Shown here piece by piece: positions 21,801 to 34,615 of a stretch of 64,000 nucleotides of DNA. The first letter of the stretch is position 1. Each line of letters starts with the position of its first letter. The stretch comes from [Phialemoniopsis] sp. UDSM-2020. Taxonomy: Eukaryota > Ascomycota > Sordariomycetes > Thyridiales > Thyridiaceae. Made by a program: the position numbers and the translations under genes. The DNA is taken from assembly GCA_018873225.1 (NCBI GenBank), contig JAEILZ010000007.1:2232001-2296000 (forward strand). The letters run 5' to 3'. The notes beneath the pieces are model-generated. The model was not told the DNA's origin. It saw only the letters and a program-made list of their open reading frames with translations, and ran no database searches.

Positions 21801-24076
21801 GCGAGGAGACCGCAATCCCCAGTCATCTGTCACCGGCACAGCGTCGACGCGATAGGACCGTGCTCGTGGAGCGAGATTGGGATATGCACAATCGATCCTC
21901 GCATTCCTGGGTGTTCAAAACGGTAGGAAGACGGGCAAAGTACCTCAGCCGTGCGGTCATTGTTTTCGGAACTACCCGCAGGCGAGAGCCCGGTCAGCGA
22001 CGAGCAGATGCAGATTGAATCTGCCAATCCTAGCTGACACGAAAACAAGGCGAGAAGAGCGGACGCAAGGAAAGGGGATACCCGCGCACGCGCATACAGG
22101 GCGATGGATTATGATCAGCACGGAGCGACATTTTTATTATTATTTTCGCCCACGCAATAATAGCTCGATGCTTGCTATCGTTGCTGCTTTTCAGCTCTCG
22201 CCTAGGCCGCCAATCTATCGATTATTTTTGGTCCCTTGTCCGTCTACGGAGTAGTCCCAAGGGCCGGTCCCCGACCCAGACCTGCAAAACAGAGGCGCTG
22301 GTGGCGCACCCTCACGGCAACCCAGACAGGCCCCCTTCCGCCCTAGCTAGCGCCCCTTTGGGACAAAGCTGAAGATCTGGATGCGGGCACAGAAGACAGA
22401 AGGGGCCCAGCCAGACGCTTCCCAAAGTTCTGAAGCACGCCACCACCGCGTTCTCTGCACGGGGAAAACACGATGGGGGTGGAGTGTCGGGGCAAGGAGA
22501 GAGAAGAAAGAAAAAAGACAGGGAATAGAAGGGGGGCGTGGGTGCAAAAAGGGTCAGCAATCATGCCTGCTTGCCTGCCGTCCCTGTCTGGATCTGGCCG
22601 ACGAGAAAAGCAGATGCGGTGGTACTTGGGAGCGGGAAGAGACGCCAGCTGCGGGTGCAGAGGAGAGACAAACGACCTCGTCTCTACTTACTCCCCAAGG
22701 CCAAGCGGGCCTCGAGGCAGGTAAGCAAGTGCATGATGATCGTGCAGATGTTGTCCGGCCTGGCCTGTCTTACGCCTGTCGATCAGCAGGTGGATGAGGG
22801 CCATCGACGATGAGGTCGCGGTTCACTGCTGCAGCGAGAAAGGAGAGGGACAGAGAGGACACCAAGCACACTCTTGGTGAGGGAAATTGTTATCCTCGCG
22901 CGTTCTCATCCTCCTCTGGCATGTTGGCCGCGACGCATTCTCCGATGGCACAAACAAATCACACAAAGTCCCAGACTGCCCCTTCCGTCTGGTTCAGTCT
23001 GCTGCTCGCTTGCCATGTATCCCACGCAGAGCAAGGTCCCTGGCCCGTTGTTGTTCTAGTTCCGTCTCGAGATCATTGGTAACTCCCTACTCTTCGTATG
23101 CACGACCGCCTTGGTGTCTTGCGCCGTCCTGTCAGCGTTGCTTTTTCTTTCTCCCCTGATGTCTCTCTTCAGCGCACAACTTTGAGCCTTTATTGGTGAT
23201 GATATGTTAGAACAGCCCAACCATGCCCTGGTGGTAGGACCATGTGCTTTTTCCCAGGTGGTGGCGCTCCCCCCGTCGGGATCGCCACCCTCTGTCAAGA
23301 TCTGGGCCTTCATGAGCCCGTCAAGATCTCCTTGCGCCGCCTTCCACGTCTGTTCAGCGCCACATGGAGCAGTCCGCCCTCTAATCCAACCCGATTTTGT
23401 GCCTACATGATCCCCGGTACTTTGGTACCAGCCTACTTCATGTTTCAGTCCACGAACAAGCTGCATAAAAAGTAATTGTCAAGTAGAGGTCCCAGGAGCG
23501 GGCCTGGTACTGCAAAGGACACCTCGGAATATTGTCATTTCTCAGGGTCCATTTACTTACCCCTGTGTCCGCACAAGGCCTCCCGAGCATATTCATCATC
23601 CTGCAGGACACACTCCAGGCTGTTTAACAAAGTTGATACATTAGGATTTTAAGTATAAGAATTAACAAATTGGTATTTGTACTCTGATAAGTGGTTTGGT
23701 GGGTATATAAAACAAAACTGCAACCGGAGGGCCAAAGTGTTTCCTAGAACATCAAGAACGCTCTGTGACCGCTAAAGATCCATGTTGACCAAATCAGACC
23801 AAGAAATACCAGTAAGCCAAAAGAAAATGACCCAGAGAAGATAATCTCTGTCGTTCTACTTCCCAAACCTCTCACCAAAACTCCTTGCCTTTTTCCCAAC
23901 CCAGAATATATGTAATTTGCTTGCCCAAAGATTCACCGGAATCCAACAAAAACAGACTGCTTCACAGCGTTTCGTCCCCAGGCTCAACGTCGTCATGATG
24001 TCGACCCTCTGGAGTGAGAATATGCTTTCACCACTGAACAAGTTCCAGCGTTTCCCCCGAAGCAATCGCCATCAGT
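18837..24076. other. 5.2-kb gene-free interval, Ctr promoter to C2H2 3' end
   Basis: The left part is the promoter of the copper transporter and contains the GCTCA-type boxes listed separately. The rest is unassigned. Several reading frames exceed 200 codons when non-ATG starts are allowed (for example 19092-19799 plus and 20262-20888 minus), but they show random composition and no motif. No tRNA or repeat family is evident. Confidence 0.55.
19380..19538. promoter_or_regulatory. Possible copper-response boxes (GCTCA type) upstream of Ctr
   Basis: GTGCTCA lies at 19380-19386, TGAGCAAG (reverse of CTTGCTCA) at 19451-19458, and CTTGCTCA at 19531-19538. All are 540-700 bp upstream of the Ctr start codon. 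The yeast copper-sensing activator Mac1, and related GRISEA/Cuf1-type factors, bind TTTGCTCA-like elements in copper-transporter promoters. The two long matches differ from that form by one base. Binding is inferred from the match and the gene's function. Confidence 0.35.
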
Positions 24077-25437
24077 TCAATTCGTTGTTTCCGATCCACC
24101 TGGCGGCGAAGCGCTTCCGTCGTTGGCGCTTCCAGATCGATGACTCGGTCCAACGTCGTCGCCGCCACTCTCGTTGCCGGGCTCTCTGCAGCCCTTGACT
24201 AGACGATGCCTCTGTTCCTAGGGTTAGCGATGTCCGCGTCATCCACGGAGAAGAGAGTGACAAACCTTGAGGGCGTCCTTGCGACTGAAGCTCTTGTCAC
24301 AGTTGTTGCACGGAAACGGCTTGACTGCCAGATGAATTCGCTTGTGTCGCTTCAGGTCGTGATTCCTGTTGAACGCCTGAGCGCACACGTCGCACTTGAA
24401 CGGCCGTTCCTGGTGGTTTTGGGGATTTTGGTGATGTTGAGGTAGATAGCCTCCGTGCGGGGGTCCAAACGAGTATCCTCGTGGGCCAGGGCCGCCTGGT
24501 ACAGCACCGTTGAGCAGTGACATGTGGCCTCCGGGGTTGCCAATATTTGACATGACTGGCATCTGGTTCTGATATGAGTAGTTTGGCCTGGGCAAGCCAG
24601 CGCCATACTGGGCTGGCATGCCAGCTTGCATGTGGTGAAGGGGTGCGGAGAGTGGAGGCCGTGAAGTAGGACCAGAGCTCGTCGGTGAAGGCTGCATAGT
24701 CGAAGGGTGAGTATTGAACGGATATTGTGATGGCGATGGCTCGAAAGATGGGAAACCTGGAGTAGTGGGCGAGCGATAGTCGCTCATCAGAGGCGCCGAT
24801 ATGCCAGATGTTGGTGGCTGAGTCGAAGAGGGTGACAAGGAGGATTGGGGCCGCATCACTGGGTGTCTGAGCTGCTGAGAAGCCAATGAGTGAGATCCAC
24901 CGTTGGCCATGGCCGATTGAAATCCCGGTACATCTCCCGAGAAGGGCGGCGCTGGAAGGCCTCCGCTAGCGGAAGGGGATTGCGGATCACGGCCTTGGTA
25001 AGGCAGATTTGGGGCGTAGTTCATCGAACGGGATGGGTTCGAGAGGGGCGACTGCTGAACCATCGACTGCTGCGGCGTATTCGAAGACGGCGAGCTATTT
25101 GGATATGATGTGTTCATGGGCCATCCGCTATGTTGGTAGTGAGAATAGTGACCGAATGCCCCTGATTGTGAGCCGGCTGAGCTTGCAGTCGTCACGCCAG
25201 AAGACATGGGGCTCAAGCCATCACTTGTGATTCCTGGACAACGTTGGTTAGTGTGCCAGGGCAAGGAAGTTGATGGGCAAAGGACGCATGCCCACTCTAG
25301 GGCAGTTTCTTCCTTTGGTCCACGGGAAAAAAAGGTTACGTACTGGGGATATCCGGCATCTGTGGAGGAGGCGGCAACGTGAATGCCGGTAACTGTACAG
25401 CTGCTGGTCTCCGGCTCGTAAAACTTGGCATATCCAT
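24077..25437 (-). CDS. C2H2 zinc-finger transcription factor, MtfA-like fingers
   Basis: Three exons on the minus strand (25437-25344, 25233-24266, 24211-24077) give 398 aa; introns are 110 and 54 bp. The N-terminus (MDMPSF, QLPAFTLPPPP) is followed by a long Ser/Pro/Gln/Gly-rich region. Two fingers lie near the C-terminus: residues about 312-332 (C-x2-C-x12-H-x3-H; FKCDVCAQAFNRNHDLKRHK) and 340-362 (C-x2-C-x12-H-x5-C). The second begins FPCNNCDKSFSRKDALK, is cut by the last intron, and ends RHRLVKGC. This pair resembles the fingers of Aspergillus MtfA, a regulator of secondary metabolism and development; that is from memory. The start is uncertain: the frame stays open upstream without ATG to about 25598, and spliced leader exons are possible. 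Confidence 0.8.
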
Positions 25438-28400
25438 CAGTTCCCACAGGCTCGATTGGTCGAGCACCTGGAGGTCCCTGGGACCTGGTGGTGATATAGG
25501 AAAAAGAGAACAAGCGAATGATCTAGAGGTCTCCTCGAACGAAGATATTCCACCGGAAGTGCTGTCTGGGTGTCGACTTTTGGCGTCGACGAGTGCTATA
25601 TCGGGTGAAGGTTAGAGAGAAGGCTGCAAGCTTCTAGACTGACAGAGCCGGAGATGGTCTGCTTGGTGAGAAAGCTTAAGTCGAATATGGCGTTTCCTTG
25701 CGACTGGCCCTTGGGGTCCTTAAAGGATGTAAAGTCCAGTAAGCCTCTTTAAGAACAAGACGGTGTAGTGTAAGGTACAGAGATGGAGTAGGAGCTCATA
25801 TACGAGCGCCGACGGGGTGGGATGGGCTTCCGACTTATAACAGTAGTAACGACCCGGCAGTGGCAGGTTCGGGCGGGCTGTCCCTGCACGTCCCAGGGTG
25901 TCGTGGGTGTGAAGGCTCCAGGGCTGGTATTAGCGTCTGGCCAGGTGTTGCCGACTAGTGAGATGATCAGGTGGGTGCTACGCTGTGCGGGAACCTTTTT
26001 TTGATCTGGCTCGACCTATAGAACCTAGTCCGGAGGGCTGAAAGTATGAGTGTAGGTGCCAGGGCGGAGAGGGGGGGTGTGGCTGCAACGACGGTGCCAG
26101 CAAATGCCAGAGATGCTTTGGGCACTTGGGGATTTAAAATTTGGGATCGAGACGGTCTAGCGTCTTCTCCAGGAGAACACGGATTCCAGGAGAAACGGAA
26201 TCCCAAAACGTATGCGGATCACGTAGCCGGCGCTCTGGATGGTCGTACCAGGGTGATAAGACAGAGGCGGTAGAAGCTGGAGGCTTGTCCCGTGTCTCTC
26301 AGCGTTCTCCTACCTATCACCTTTTTCAGCGAAGGCAAATCGCCAGGCAAGAGGAGGAGCTTTGGGAGCAAACCACTGCTGGATCTGGCGCCTGGTTCCT
26401 CAGCGCAGAACTCGACAGATGGTTCGTCTAGAGGTGGTGAGCAATACTGCAGCTTCCTTGATGCAGTCTTGGGCGTATGTAAGTATCGTCGTCCTCTTAT
26501 TAGAATGAATGGGATGCCAGTGATGTTTAGACAGAGGGCATTCCAGAGTGGTTGTTTTGTTGGTGATCGTGTCCGTGCCTGGGGGTGGGACGGTGACAAA
26601 AGAGATGCAGTTCCGGCTGGGAGGTATGACAGCCTTCACACCACCTTTTCGGGCCCCTTAAGCTTGCAAGCCTGGTCCCTAAACGGTGGGAGTGGCGTTG
26701 TGTAGTAGACAGGGTCTAGGGACGTTGGAAGCAGCCACTACCAGGACAGCGGGATCAGACGCGGAAGAATTTACTACACGCGACTGAGGATGGTGCTGGA
26801 TGTCGATGGTGAATGTGTCCTGCGCCTGAGGGTCGGATCAGGTGAGATGTAGCAGCGAATTCAAGCCCCGGACTGAGTCGTGGCCAGCTCGGCAGAATCC
26901 GATCTGCAGTGAGATCAATGTTAGGGACTCTCAGTCGGTCACCAACAAGGCTGCTGCTACCTACGACAACTCCGGGAGAAGCAAACGATAGCAGAGACAC
27001 TCTTCACACCACGAAGACGCCTGTGCCTATGTGCCTATCGATTTAGTTGGCGTCACTGGTCTCACAAGATTGGTATGCTATCGGCCTGTGGAGTCGTAGG
27101 GATGAGTTTGGCAACTATGAGACAAGGACGGGTCGTCTTCCCATCTGATTTGTGGCTGCGAGCTGGAGGAATGGGAAAGGGTGTGTAAAAGATGGCCGAC
27201 GACGCGTTTGGAGTGGTGAAAAGAGAGCAAAAGGGTCAGAGGCACATATGCCTGTAGCAGCTGAAGTGCAATGAACCAGGGCACGAGTCACTCCCCCGCA
27301 GAACTCTGAACCATCGATCCTTGGGAGGTGTGCAAACATGGGCTAGGTCCGTCTGAACGAGGCGAGTACGAAGTTACTTCGTCCGGGGAACTCCTAGTCA
27401 ACACTGGGCATATGCTTTGGTCCAGTAATTCGCCCGCCTGACAGCTCCGGGTTTAGATAACGGCCAAGTCCGGTGCGGGTTCGCCTGATGTACTGAGTCC
27501 TTGTGGTATTTGTCGTTCCCGTTGATGATGGAAAAGAATATTGGAGGACGAGAGCAAGTAATTTGGCTACAAATGCTCGACGAGCTGAGCCAATGTGGGA
27601 GGTACCCGGTCTACCTAGGTCGAGACAAGATCCCCCGTATCTTCCGCTCTCTGTCTCGATGTTCTGTGCGGCAGTTTAGGTGCAGAAGAAGTAGTTACGT
27701 CAAGTACCTTGAAGAAAGCTGGGTTTTCTACGGAGGAGTGGTGGTGTGAAAGGTAGTTTGCATGGAGTACGTAGGTAGAGCATCGCTTGCATGGGCTTAT
27801 TGTGCTGCCATCCTGGTTTTAGCGGATATGGAGAGAGAGTTAGGCCTAGAGTCTGGCCCGATCAAGACCTTTGAAAGACGCAGGAGTCAGGGCAGTTGGC
27901 AAACGGAGCCAACATGAGGGAGGCTACCTGAGTTTGGCTACTCGAGAGGCTACTGTAAAGGACCACCCCGTCAGATCCACTCCGCGTGGGCATTCACCAC
28001 GTTTTTGGGATGGTGATTCCAACGTTTCCTGCTCGGGCCCAGTTCCTAGACCCAAGATGAGTGCAGCCAAGACACTTTCCATCCAGCTGCATGCGGTAGG
28101 ACGGTTTCTCCCCTTGCCCGTTACCTCGGGATCGACTGGACGGGCACATGCCTTGCCTGATCGAACATGCACTTTGGAGGAAGAAGAGTCCCCGGAAATC
28201 AAATCAGTTGACCTTGAGAGGCACAGAGGCAAACAGCAGCTCATTCTGTGAGTCCAGATTCGAGACACATTGACATCCACGCATGGATCTGGAGCGTACA
28301 GAGCCCACCCCGTCCCGTCGACATTGGTTCGGGGTCGGGGGACGAATTGGCTGTCACTGGTGGGAAGGGAAGAGATGGTGTGTAGCGCGGCCGGGGTTGT

Positions 28401-29712
28401 CCTTCAGCTGAAATGGGGGTTCCCACAGCAAATGTCCCATCACACACCAAGCCAAGGCATGGCACACTTGCACACCTATGTACCGACCGATTCACGGGAT
28501 GAAGGAGCACTTTTGGCCAAATGGCGATTAGCTTGCAAACGGAACCCGGCCTTCCAGTCCAGAGTGACTTGATCCTTGTCTTTTGCAAGGGGATGATGGA
28601 TGGGAGTGGTAGAGAAGGTGGGAAGGTATCTGTACCGTTCAAAAGTCTGGTACCTACCTTATTACATCGCCGGTCCAGATCTCAAAGTCGACAGGGGGCC
28701 AGAGCAGAGTCGGAAGTACATATTGTCGTCCTCATTTTCTCTTTTTGAAAATATTGATTGATGAGATTGACAGTCAAAGTAGTTTACCGACCCTAGCTTG
28801 TCATCACGTCACTCTCCTCTGGGCGGTCTGTCTTGTCTTGTCTCTCTTTCTTTCTCTCCCCTGGTGGAGTCAGTCTTTGTTGATCTCTCTTCTCTCCAAC
28901 AAAGCTCCGGACCACGAGCTTTTGGAGCCGGTGGAGCCCAGCCTGCTGCAGCACACGGACCCGCGATGTCTTTTCCAAGAATTTAGCGCCCCTGGCTGAG
29001 TCCAGGATGTCACGCACCTCCAGGCCGGGGGGTGCCACTCTCTGAGGAGGGAGTCTAGTCTTAGCTCGTCCCAGTTGTCCCATGTTCCCACTCTTTTGTA
29101 TCGTGTTCTTGGCACGCCTCCTGTCTCTCTTCCATGCCACCCCCGTCTGTTTTCTGCGCGCCGCCCCTTTCAGCCCATCATCGCGCGCGCCAAGTGGGAA
29201 TGATGAGAAAAAGAAAAAAGAAAAGAAACGAAAAAGCATTGCGGCTGTACGCACGCACGGCAAGCCTGTCTAGCTTGCCTTGATCCTTGGTTATTGCCAG
29301 CTCCATTCGCCCAGGAAGGTTAGGGCGAAACCGCCAACCAGCAGAACCCTGGGCTGAGACGTCAGACCGGCCAAATGGTATGGTAGGTATGGCATGCAAT
29401 GGCAAACTTGTTTGTGTAATGCGATCCTGATAGGCATCGGACCTTGGACTTCTGCTCTCAAGCGCGGTCCGTGGGGCCAAACAGCGGGACTTTTGCAAGA
29501 CATTTGACGATACCGCTTCGAGGCAACGTTATACAAGCACGCACAAGCATGAACCAACATCGGCTCAGAATCAGCGGTAGGCAAGGCTGAGAAATGCCTG
29601 TCGGAAATTGGGCTGTTTTGATCTCCATTATCCCCTGCAAGCCACAGCATGCGCTGGGAGACCGGGCGTACGCCATGGCTTGTTCCGGGGCAGTAGAGGC
29701 CACACGCCAAAT

Positions 29713-29725
29713 CCCCCCCCCCCCC
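29713..29725 (+). repeat. Homopolymer run of 13 C
   Basis: Thirteen consecutive C on the plus strand. Such runs are prone to length error in sequencing and to slippage in vivo, so the exact length should be treated with caution. Confidence 0.9.
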
Positions 29726-29834
29726 ATCTCGTGGCATGCAGCGTACCTGGATGACGGCCCAGCGAGCGAGGAGAATGGCATGCTGCCTGTCCTCTCCTGG
29801 CTCCACGCCGCAGCCGTAGCCTTACCAAGCGGCG

Positions 29835-29852
29835 CTGGAGCTGGAGCTGGAG
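29835..29852 (+). repeat. CTGGAG hexamer repeat, three copies
   Basis: Three perfect tandem copies of CTGGAG lie about 110 bp to the right of the poly-C run, in unannotated sequence. It is a short simple repeat with no sign of coding use. Confidence 0.85.
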
Positions 29853-32800
29853 CTTCTATCTGGCTACCTGGCCCGGAGACAATACAGCGGCAGTCGAGAT
29901 TTGTGGCGCTCGCTTTGCTTTGTCGAGCGGGTCTTCTTCACCTCCAACAAAGTACGTAATTAACCATACTCCGGAGTAGACAGACATACGAAGCTCTCTA
30001 CGACGTGACAAGGGGTTTATCTCCATGCGCGCAGAAAGCCACCTTGCGATCGCCGCTGCCATTGACTGCGGGCCCACCGGCAGCTTTCACCTACGGGGCA
30101 TTTTGACATCATGGCTTTTGATCAGCATGTCCCGGCTTGTCTGGACGTGACCTACCTTACCAACCACCAAGCCTACTTGCCGACCATCTGATACGAAGTA
30201 AAGTACGTGATTCGTACATGCACCCCATCGTCAAAATCCCCCTCAACGCGCGGCGAGATCGCATTCGGTCTAGACCCCTTCAGCTAAGTACTAAGTAGGC
30301 GGATATGCAATCCCTATTGAGATCCCGTAATCTCTAATCCCGACCCCCCCGCCTACATCTGCTCGTTCGCAAACAATGTCAGAAAAGAAAGAAGTATGTA
30401 CAAACGAGGTATGGGTGCGTTGTACCGTAGTGGGGTATCTTTCCCATTAAACAGGACGACATGGGTGCCAGATTCAGCACGCCGCTAACGACGTGCTCTT
30501 CCGAAATATCCTGTCGCTAATACCAACCATTCATTCATGGAGCCTGTACATTTGTCTCTTTTTTGCATTCGGCATACGGAGGGCGGTACCTACTGTACCC
30601 ATTTGCATGTACGGAGGATGGACACACACAACCAATCTGCATGCCCATGCCGAAACCCTGCAGGATGGACGGGGTGCTGGGATGGTTGTATTTTTGGGCA
30701 CGGGGAAGACTTCCGTGAGATTAGGGAACGTAATGACTTGAATAAGAATGAGTACGCGGAGTATGTCTCGTCCTCCTCCGTACAGTCGGAAGACACATGT
30801 GATGTGACAGTAGGTAGTACGGTCACGATGCAATTATCGGACGTACCAAAAGCTGTCTTTGTTAGCGCTCATTGCCAAGTTTTTCTGCGGGTGCTGAAAG
30901 CCAACATTCTCCTCCGGCACCCAATGCTTCCAACTCAATGAGGTTAAATCTAGGCGGGTAGAGAGGCAGCGGGCAATATATCAGATCATCCTGGTATGGG
31001 CGTACGCGGTGATGACCCGCCTTTAGTGTCCCCCACGACAGCGGCGGCCCCAAAGGTCATCAAAGACATCGAGAACTACCTAGGTATCGGATGCAATGCA
31101 AGGGTCAGACAAGGCAAATCTTCGGGACCAGTCTTGACTTTCGGATCGCGCCTGCAGAAGCTTGGAGAACACGGGGTCAGCCATTTGCGGAATAATTGGC
31201 ACGGATGTGCAACGGTACACAGAGATCAATCGGTGATCATCAACATCATCAATGATCCTGGTCAAATCCCCCGATGTCGCGATCTTGCTTCTTAGGGAGG
31301 AGTTGGTGTTTTGGAAACCAATAGTCACCATCTTGTCCGATGAACGGTTGGAGGCCGGGCCGCAAGAGAAGAAAAAACCAGCGCAATTGTCCTGCATATG
31401 CATGGACCTAACACTCCCTGTTTGGGCCCTCCTCCTCGTGGAAGCCTTTCAATGTACGAAGTATGTACCTACAACGACGGTCGGCGTTCTCCAAGGCAGC
31501 CCTGGGCAGTGGGGGGTAGAGGCAATGAGGGGAATGTATGAAGTGAAGTAGCCTGCATTCTATCGATGCCAAGCGCCTGGCTGGAGCAAGTCTTCTAAGC
31601 CGGTGGAAAAAACCAACCTTACCTCTTTCAGGGAATTTTTGACGAAGGCTGCAAGACTTGCCCAAGCGACAGAGCAGCAATCGAAGTCATGGGCCAGTGA
31701 CAGTGCAGCAGCAAGGCGAGAAAAAAACTTGCGAAATCTTCTATGCTACCATACTTGACGGAGTACGTATCTCGAACCAGGGTGCACACCTCCTTGCAGC
31801 ACCAGAAACACGTCGTTCTATTGAGTAGGCAATTGATCAACGGGTGCGGAATAAAATGCTTCATATTTCGTGCTAGGCTAATACGTAGGGTGGTAGGTAA
31901 AGAATGGGATTTTGCAACTCCCTTGTGATCCAGCTTCACCAAACCGTTCCATTGTCCCCACCAGACTTCCTATTCCGTCCGTACTTATTCAACACTGAAG
32001 CATAGGGCTAAGACATCATTGAGGTGCTCGTCCCTCTTTTCACGAACGTTGTAGGCATGTTACCTATGAGGGTTAGGGGGACCCAAAGCGAAAACTGTCC
32101 CGAATCTTAGTCTGCCTGCACCCGTCATGCCTGTAGAATTGGGGACCAAAGTATCTTTTCTTTTATTAAGCTACCCGTTACCCATCGGTCACAGACTCAC
32201 AGCCTGCTAGGGCCTCTTCCTTCTTCAAAAGATGAGATGACAGCGAACTTCCCGTCTGGTCCAACCCAAGCCTACCGCTCTGTTGGATCGAGAGTGGTCC
32301 CGTGGCGCAAACTCAAAAAGCCTTAGCCGGCGGGCGTGGCGTCGAACAAGCTCAGGAGCCGACGACAGCAGCCGCACGCCAGCCTGGCCTGGACCCTCGC
32401 GGCATAATGAGGCTCCTTACTCGTCGTTGAGGATGCAGTGCAGTGCACCTTTCGTCCCCATCAGCAGTATTGTGTGATTACCTAGTTGCCTAGATAGTGA
32501 TTCTCCTGGTACCTCCCAGCACGCAGCACGCGAGACGGGTTCCTTTCCGCATTTGCTGATCTTCAAACCTCGGCGTGAGCCTGGGAGCAAATGGTCCAAA
32601 CGATCTATCAATGAGCTAATCGCAACCGAGATGATTAGCGCAAGTGACCTGAACGGAAGGGATTGGTGATTCGGGGGGGTGGGATGGGATGGGGGAGGGA
32701 GAGGTGAGGGTCAAGTTGACGGGATGGCTGCGACCCACAGAGCCGGGTCTAGATGCCCTTCTGGTGCCGCATGCAGGTATCGCAAGTGATCTAGAGATCC

Positions 32801-34364
32801 TTGCAAAGAATAGGTATATCAAAGAAAATTATTGGGATTGACTCCTCTTCCTATCAATTCTCTGCCAGCGCAACAGACAGACCGTCGAAAGCCTCGACTG
32901 ATCTGGCATCTGAACTTGGCTCGCCAAAGACGCAGCAATTCTTGGGAAGCAAGTGTGGACGTACATGCAAGTACCTACGTACTTCTGTAATAAGATTACA
33001 GTTCTGCAGAAGGCAGGGAGCATTCAAAATTGGACCAATGGTATGCCGGGGACCCCCTGCCGTTCTTCCCAATCGGGATAACGAGCTCTTTCCAACCATG
33101 CTGGACTTGTCTAGTCCAAAGCAGGCTTAGCTCAGCAGTGACAGAGAGAAAAGCTCACGCACACACACCAACACCCCCAGGACCATGAAATCTTGCAATA
33201 CAGGTCACACGATGAACCCTGAAGATACAGCGCCCAACCTTATTCTCCCTGGACAAGCTCGATTGATAGGAGGGGTCTGACTAAGAGACATATGTCACCC
33301 TCTAACCAGGACGGGATACTCTTCACTCGGTCAGTTAGCTACCAGAAGAGGACCGGTCAAGATCACAGGCCGCCCATGGGAAAACACCTACCTACCTCTT
33401 GTCCCAACTACCCCATCCGCGATTGGGCCTTTCAGGGCTGATGGTAGCATTTTCAACGCTGGAGAGATGTGGGCTCGTCGGCACCCGGATCTGCCCAGCC
33501 AGCTGGGTGTCAAACGCCACTGATGGCAGTGGCAGTGTCATCTCCAGCTACCATCCCACGCTGCCGTCGCAGGTCTAGACGCCATGTCGATCCCCTGAGC
33601 CCGTGCCATTGAGGCGGGCTACCGAGCACAGACCATTCCGGTCTGCCGGGGTCGATCAAGTACCTAGTCACAGGCTTGCTCTACGCGACTTCACTCCTCG
33701 GCGTTCATTGTATCTCTTTCACTCCATGAGAAGGGAACGTGTCGATTGAGGCATGACCGAAATTCCCTTCTGACATGGGCCCATGACACATTTGGTCCTG
33801 GAACTACCACAGTTGTTTGCCGGTTGGCCGTCTGTCAGATGTCACACCAATATCGCTCGCGGCTGAACTGTACGTCGATCAGCAGCCTTTTTTGACGACG
33901 ACATAGTCATCAAAGTAGAGACGCCAAAACTGCCCATGTGGGTGTCAGAAAGGTTGAACGATTTTGGATCAATCACTATCGAGATTACGAACAACCTGGA
34001 TGATCCATACGCCCTTGGGTAGTGGAATAATCCAGGGCGAATCATTTAAGAATCGAGGTATATCGAGAAGGCAAACAGTGAGCTAATCTGTCACCCACTT
34101 GACTGCCAAAACTGATGGAGTTGTTTTGACACGCACAGCGCTAGGATATGCCATCTCCAGGTGTCTGAAGACCGCAATATTTAGTGCCAGCAAGTACCGA
34201 CAATGTGCCGCCGATCCATCTTTCTTGGCCTGCTGATTGGCTGGCAGATTCCGCCGCACGGGAGACCCTGAATCGAGCAGGCCCAGCTTCTATTCGCACC
34301 CCAGAGGCTCCCCCATACGCTGCTGTCCACGGTCATTGCGGTCGGCTTCCCTAGCGGACTGGAA

Positions 34365-34615
34365 GAGGTCTTGGGTCCACCTGAGCCAGTCTGCGATGAC
34401 CTCTATGAAACCTGATCGACCCGCAACCGAGATGGCTCCCGTGCTGCTTGCTGATGGGGCTTGGTCCTGCCTGAGAAGCGTGAAGGTGCCCTGTGTATCG
34501 AGTCACATAGGGAATTGCTTCTGGTCTTATCCAATGCGACAGAATTTGACAAATACCGCTCAAAGCATGGATTTGATGGACGTCTTGCCTGCCTTGTTTT
34601 GAAGCCTTTCAACTA
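34365..34615 (+). pseudogene. Possible eroded TPR-repeat fragment (tentative)
   Basis: One reading frame, broken by two TGA codons, gives EEVLGPPEP and, 30 codons later, GLVLPEKREGALCIESHREL, ending at a TAG near 34614. These resemble pieces of the kinesin-light-chain-type TPR repeats found in many fungal STAND/NLR-like proteins, where a VLG-x2-HP block and an EA-x-A/L-x-x-HR block recur. The match is short and was judged by eye. I treat it as a decayed fragment, not a gene. It could be chance. Confidence 0.2.

Larger units (their letters stand above)
25438..34200. other. Gene-free interval upstream of the C2H2 gene
   Basis: The right-hand neighbour of the C2H2 start shows possible spliced leader material to about 25800. 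Beyond that I find no supportable gene. The stretch includes simple-sequence elements (13-C run, CTGGAG triplicate), a perfect TACCTAGGTA at 31077-31086, and T/C-rich patches near 28830-29110. Long upstream regions are common for fungal developmental regulators. No RNA gene or transposon ends were recognised. Confidence 0.5.
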
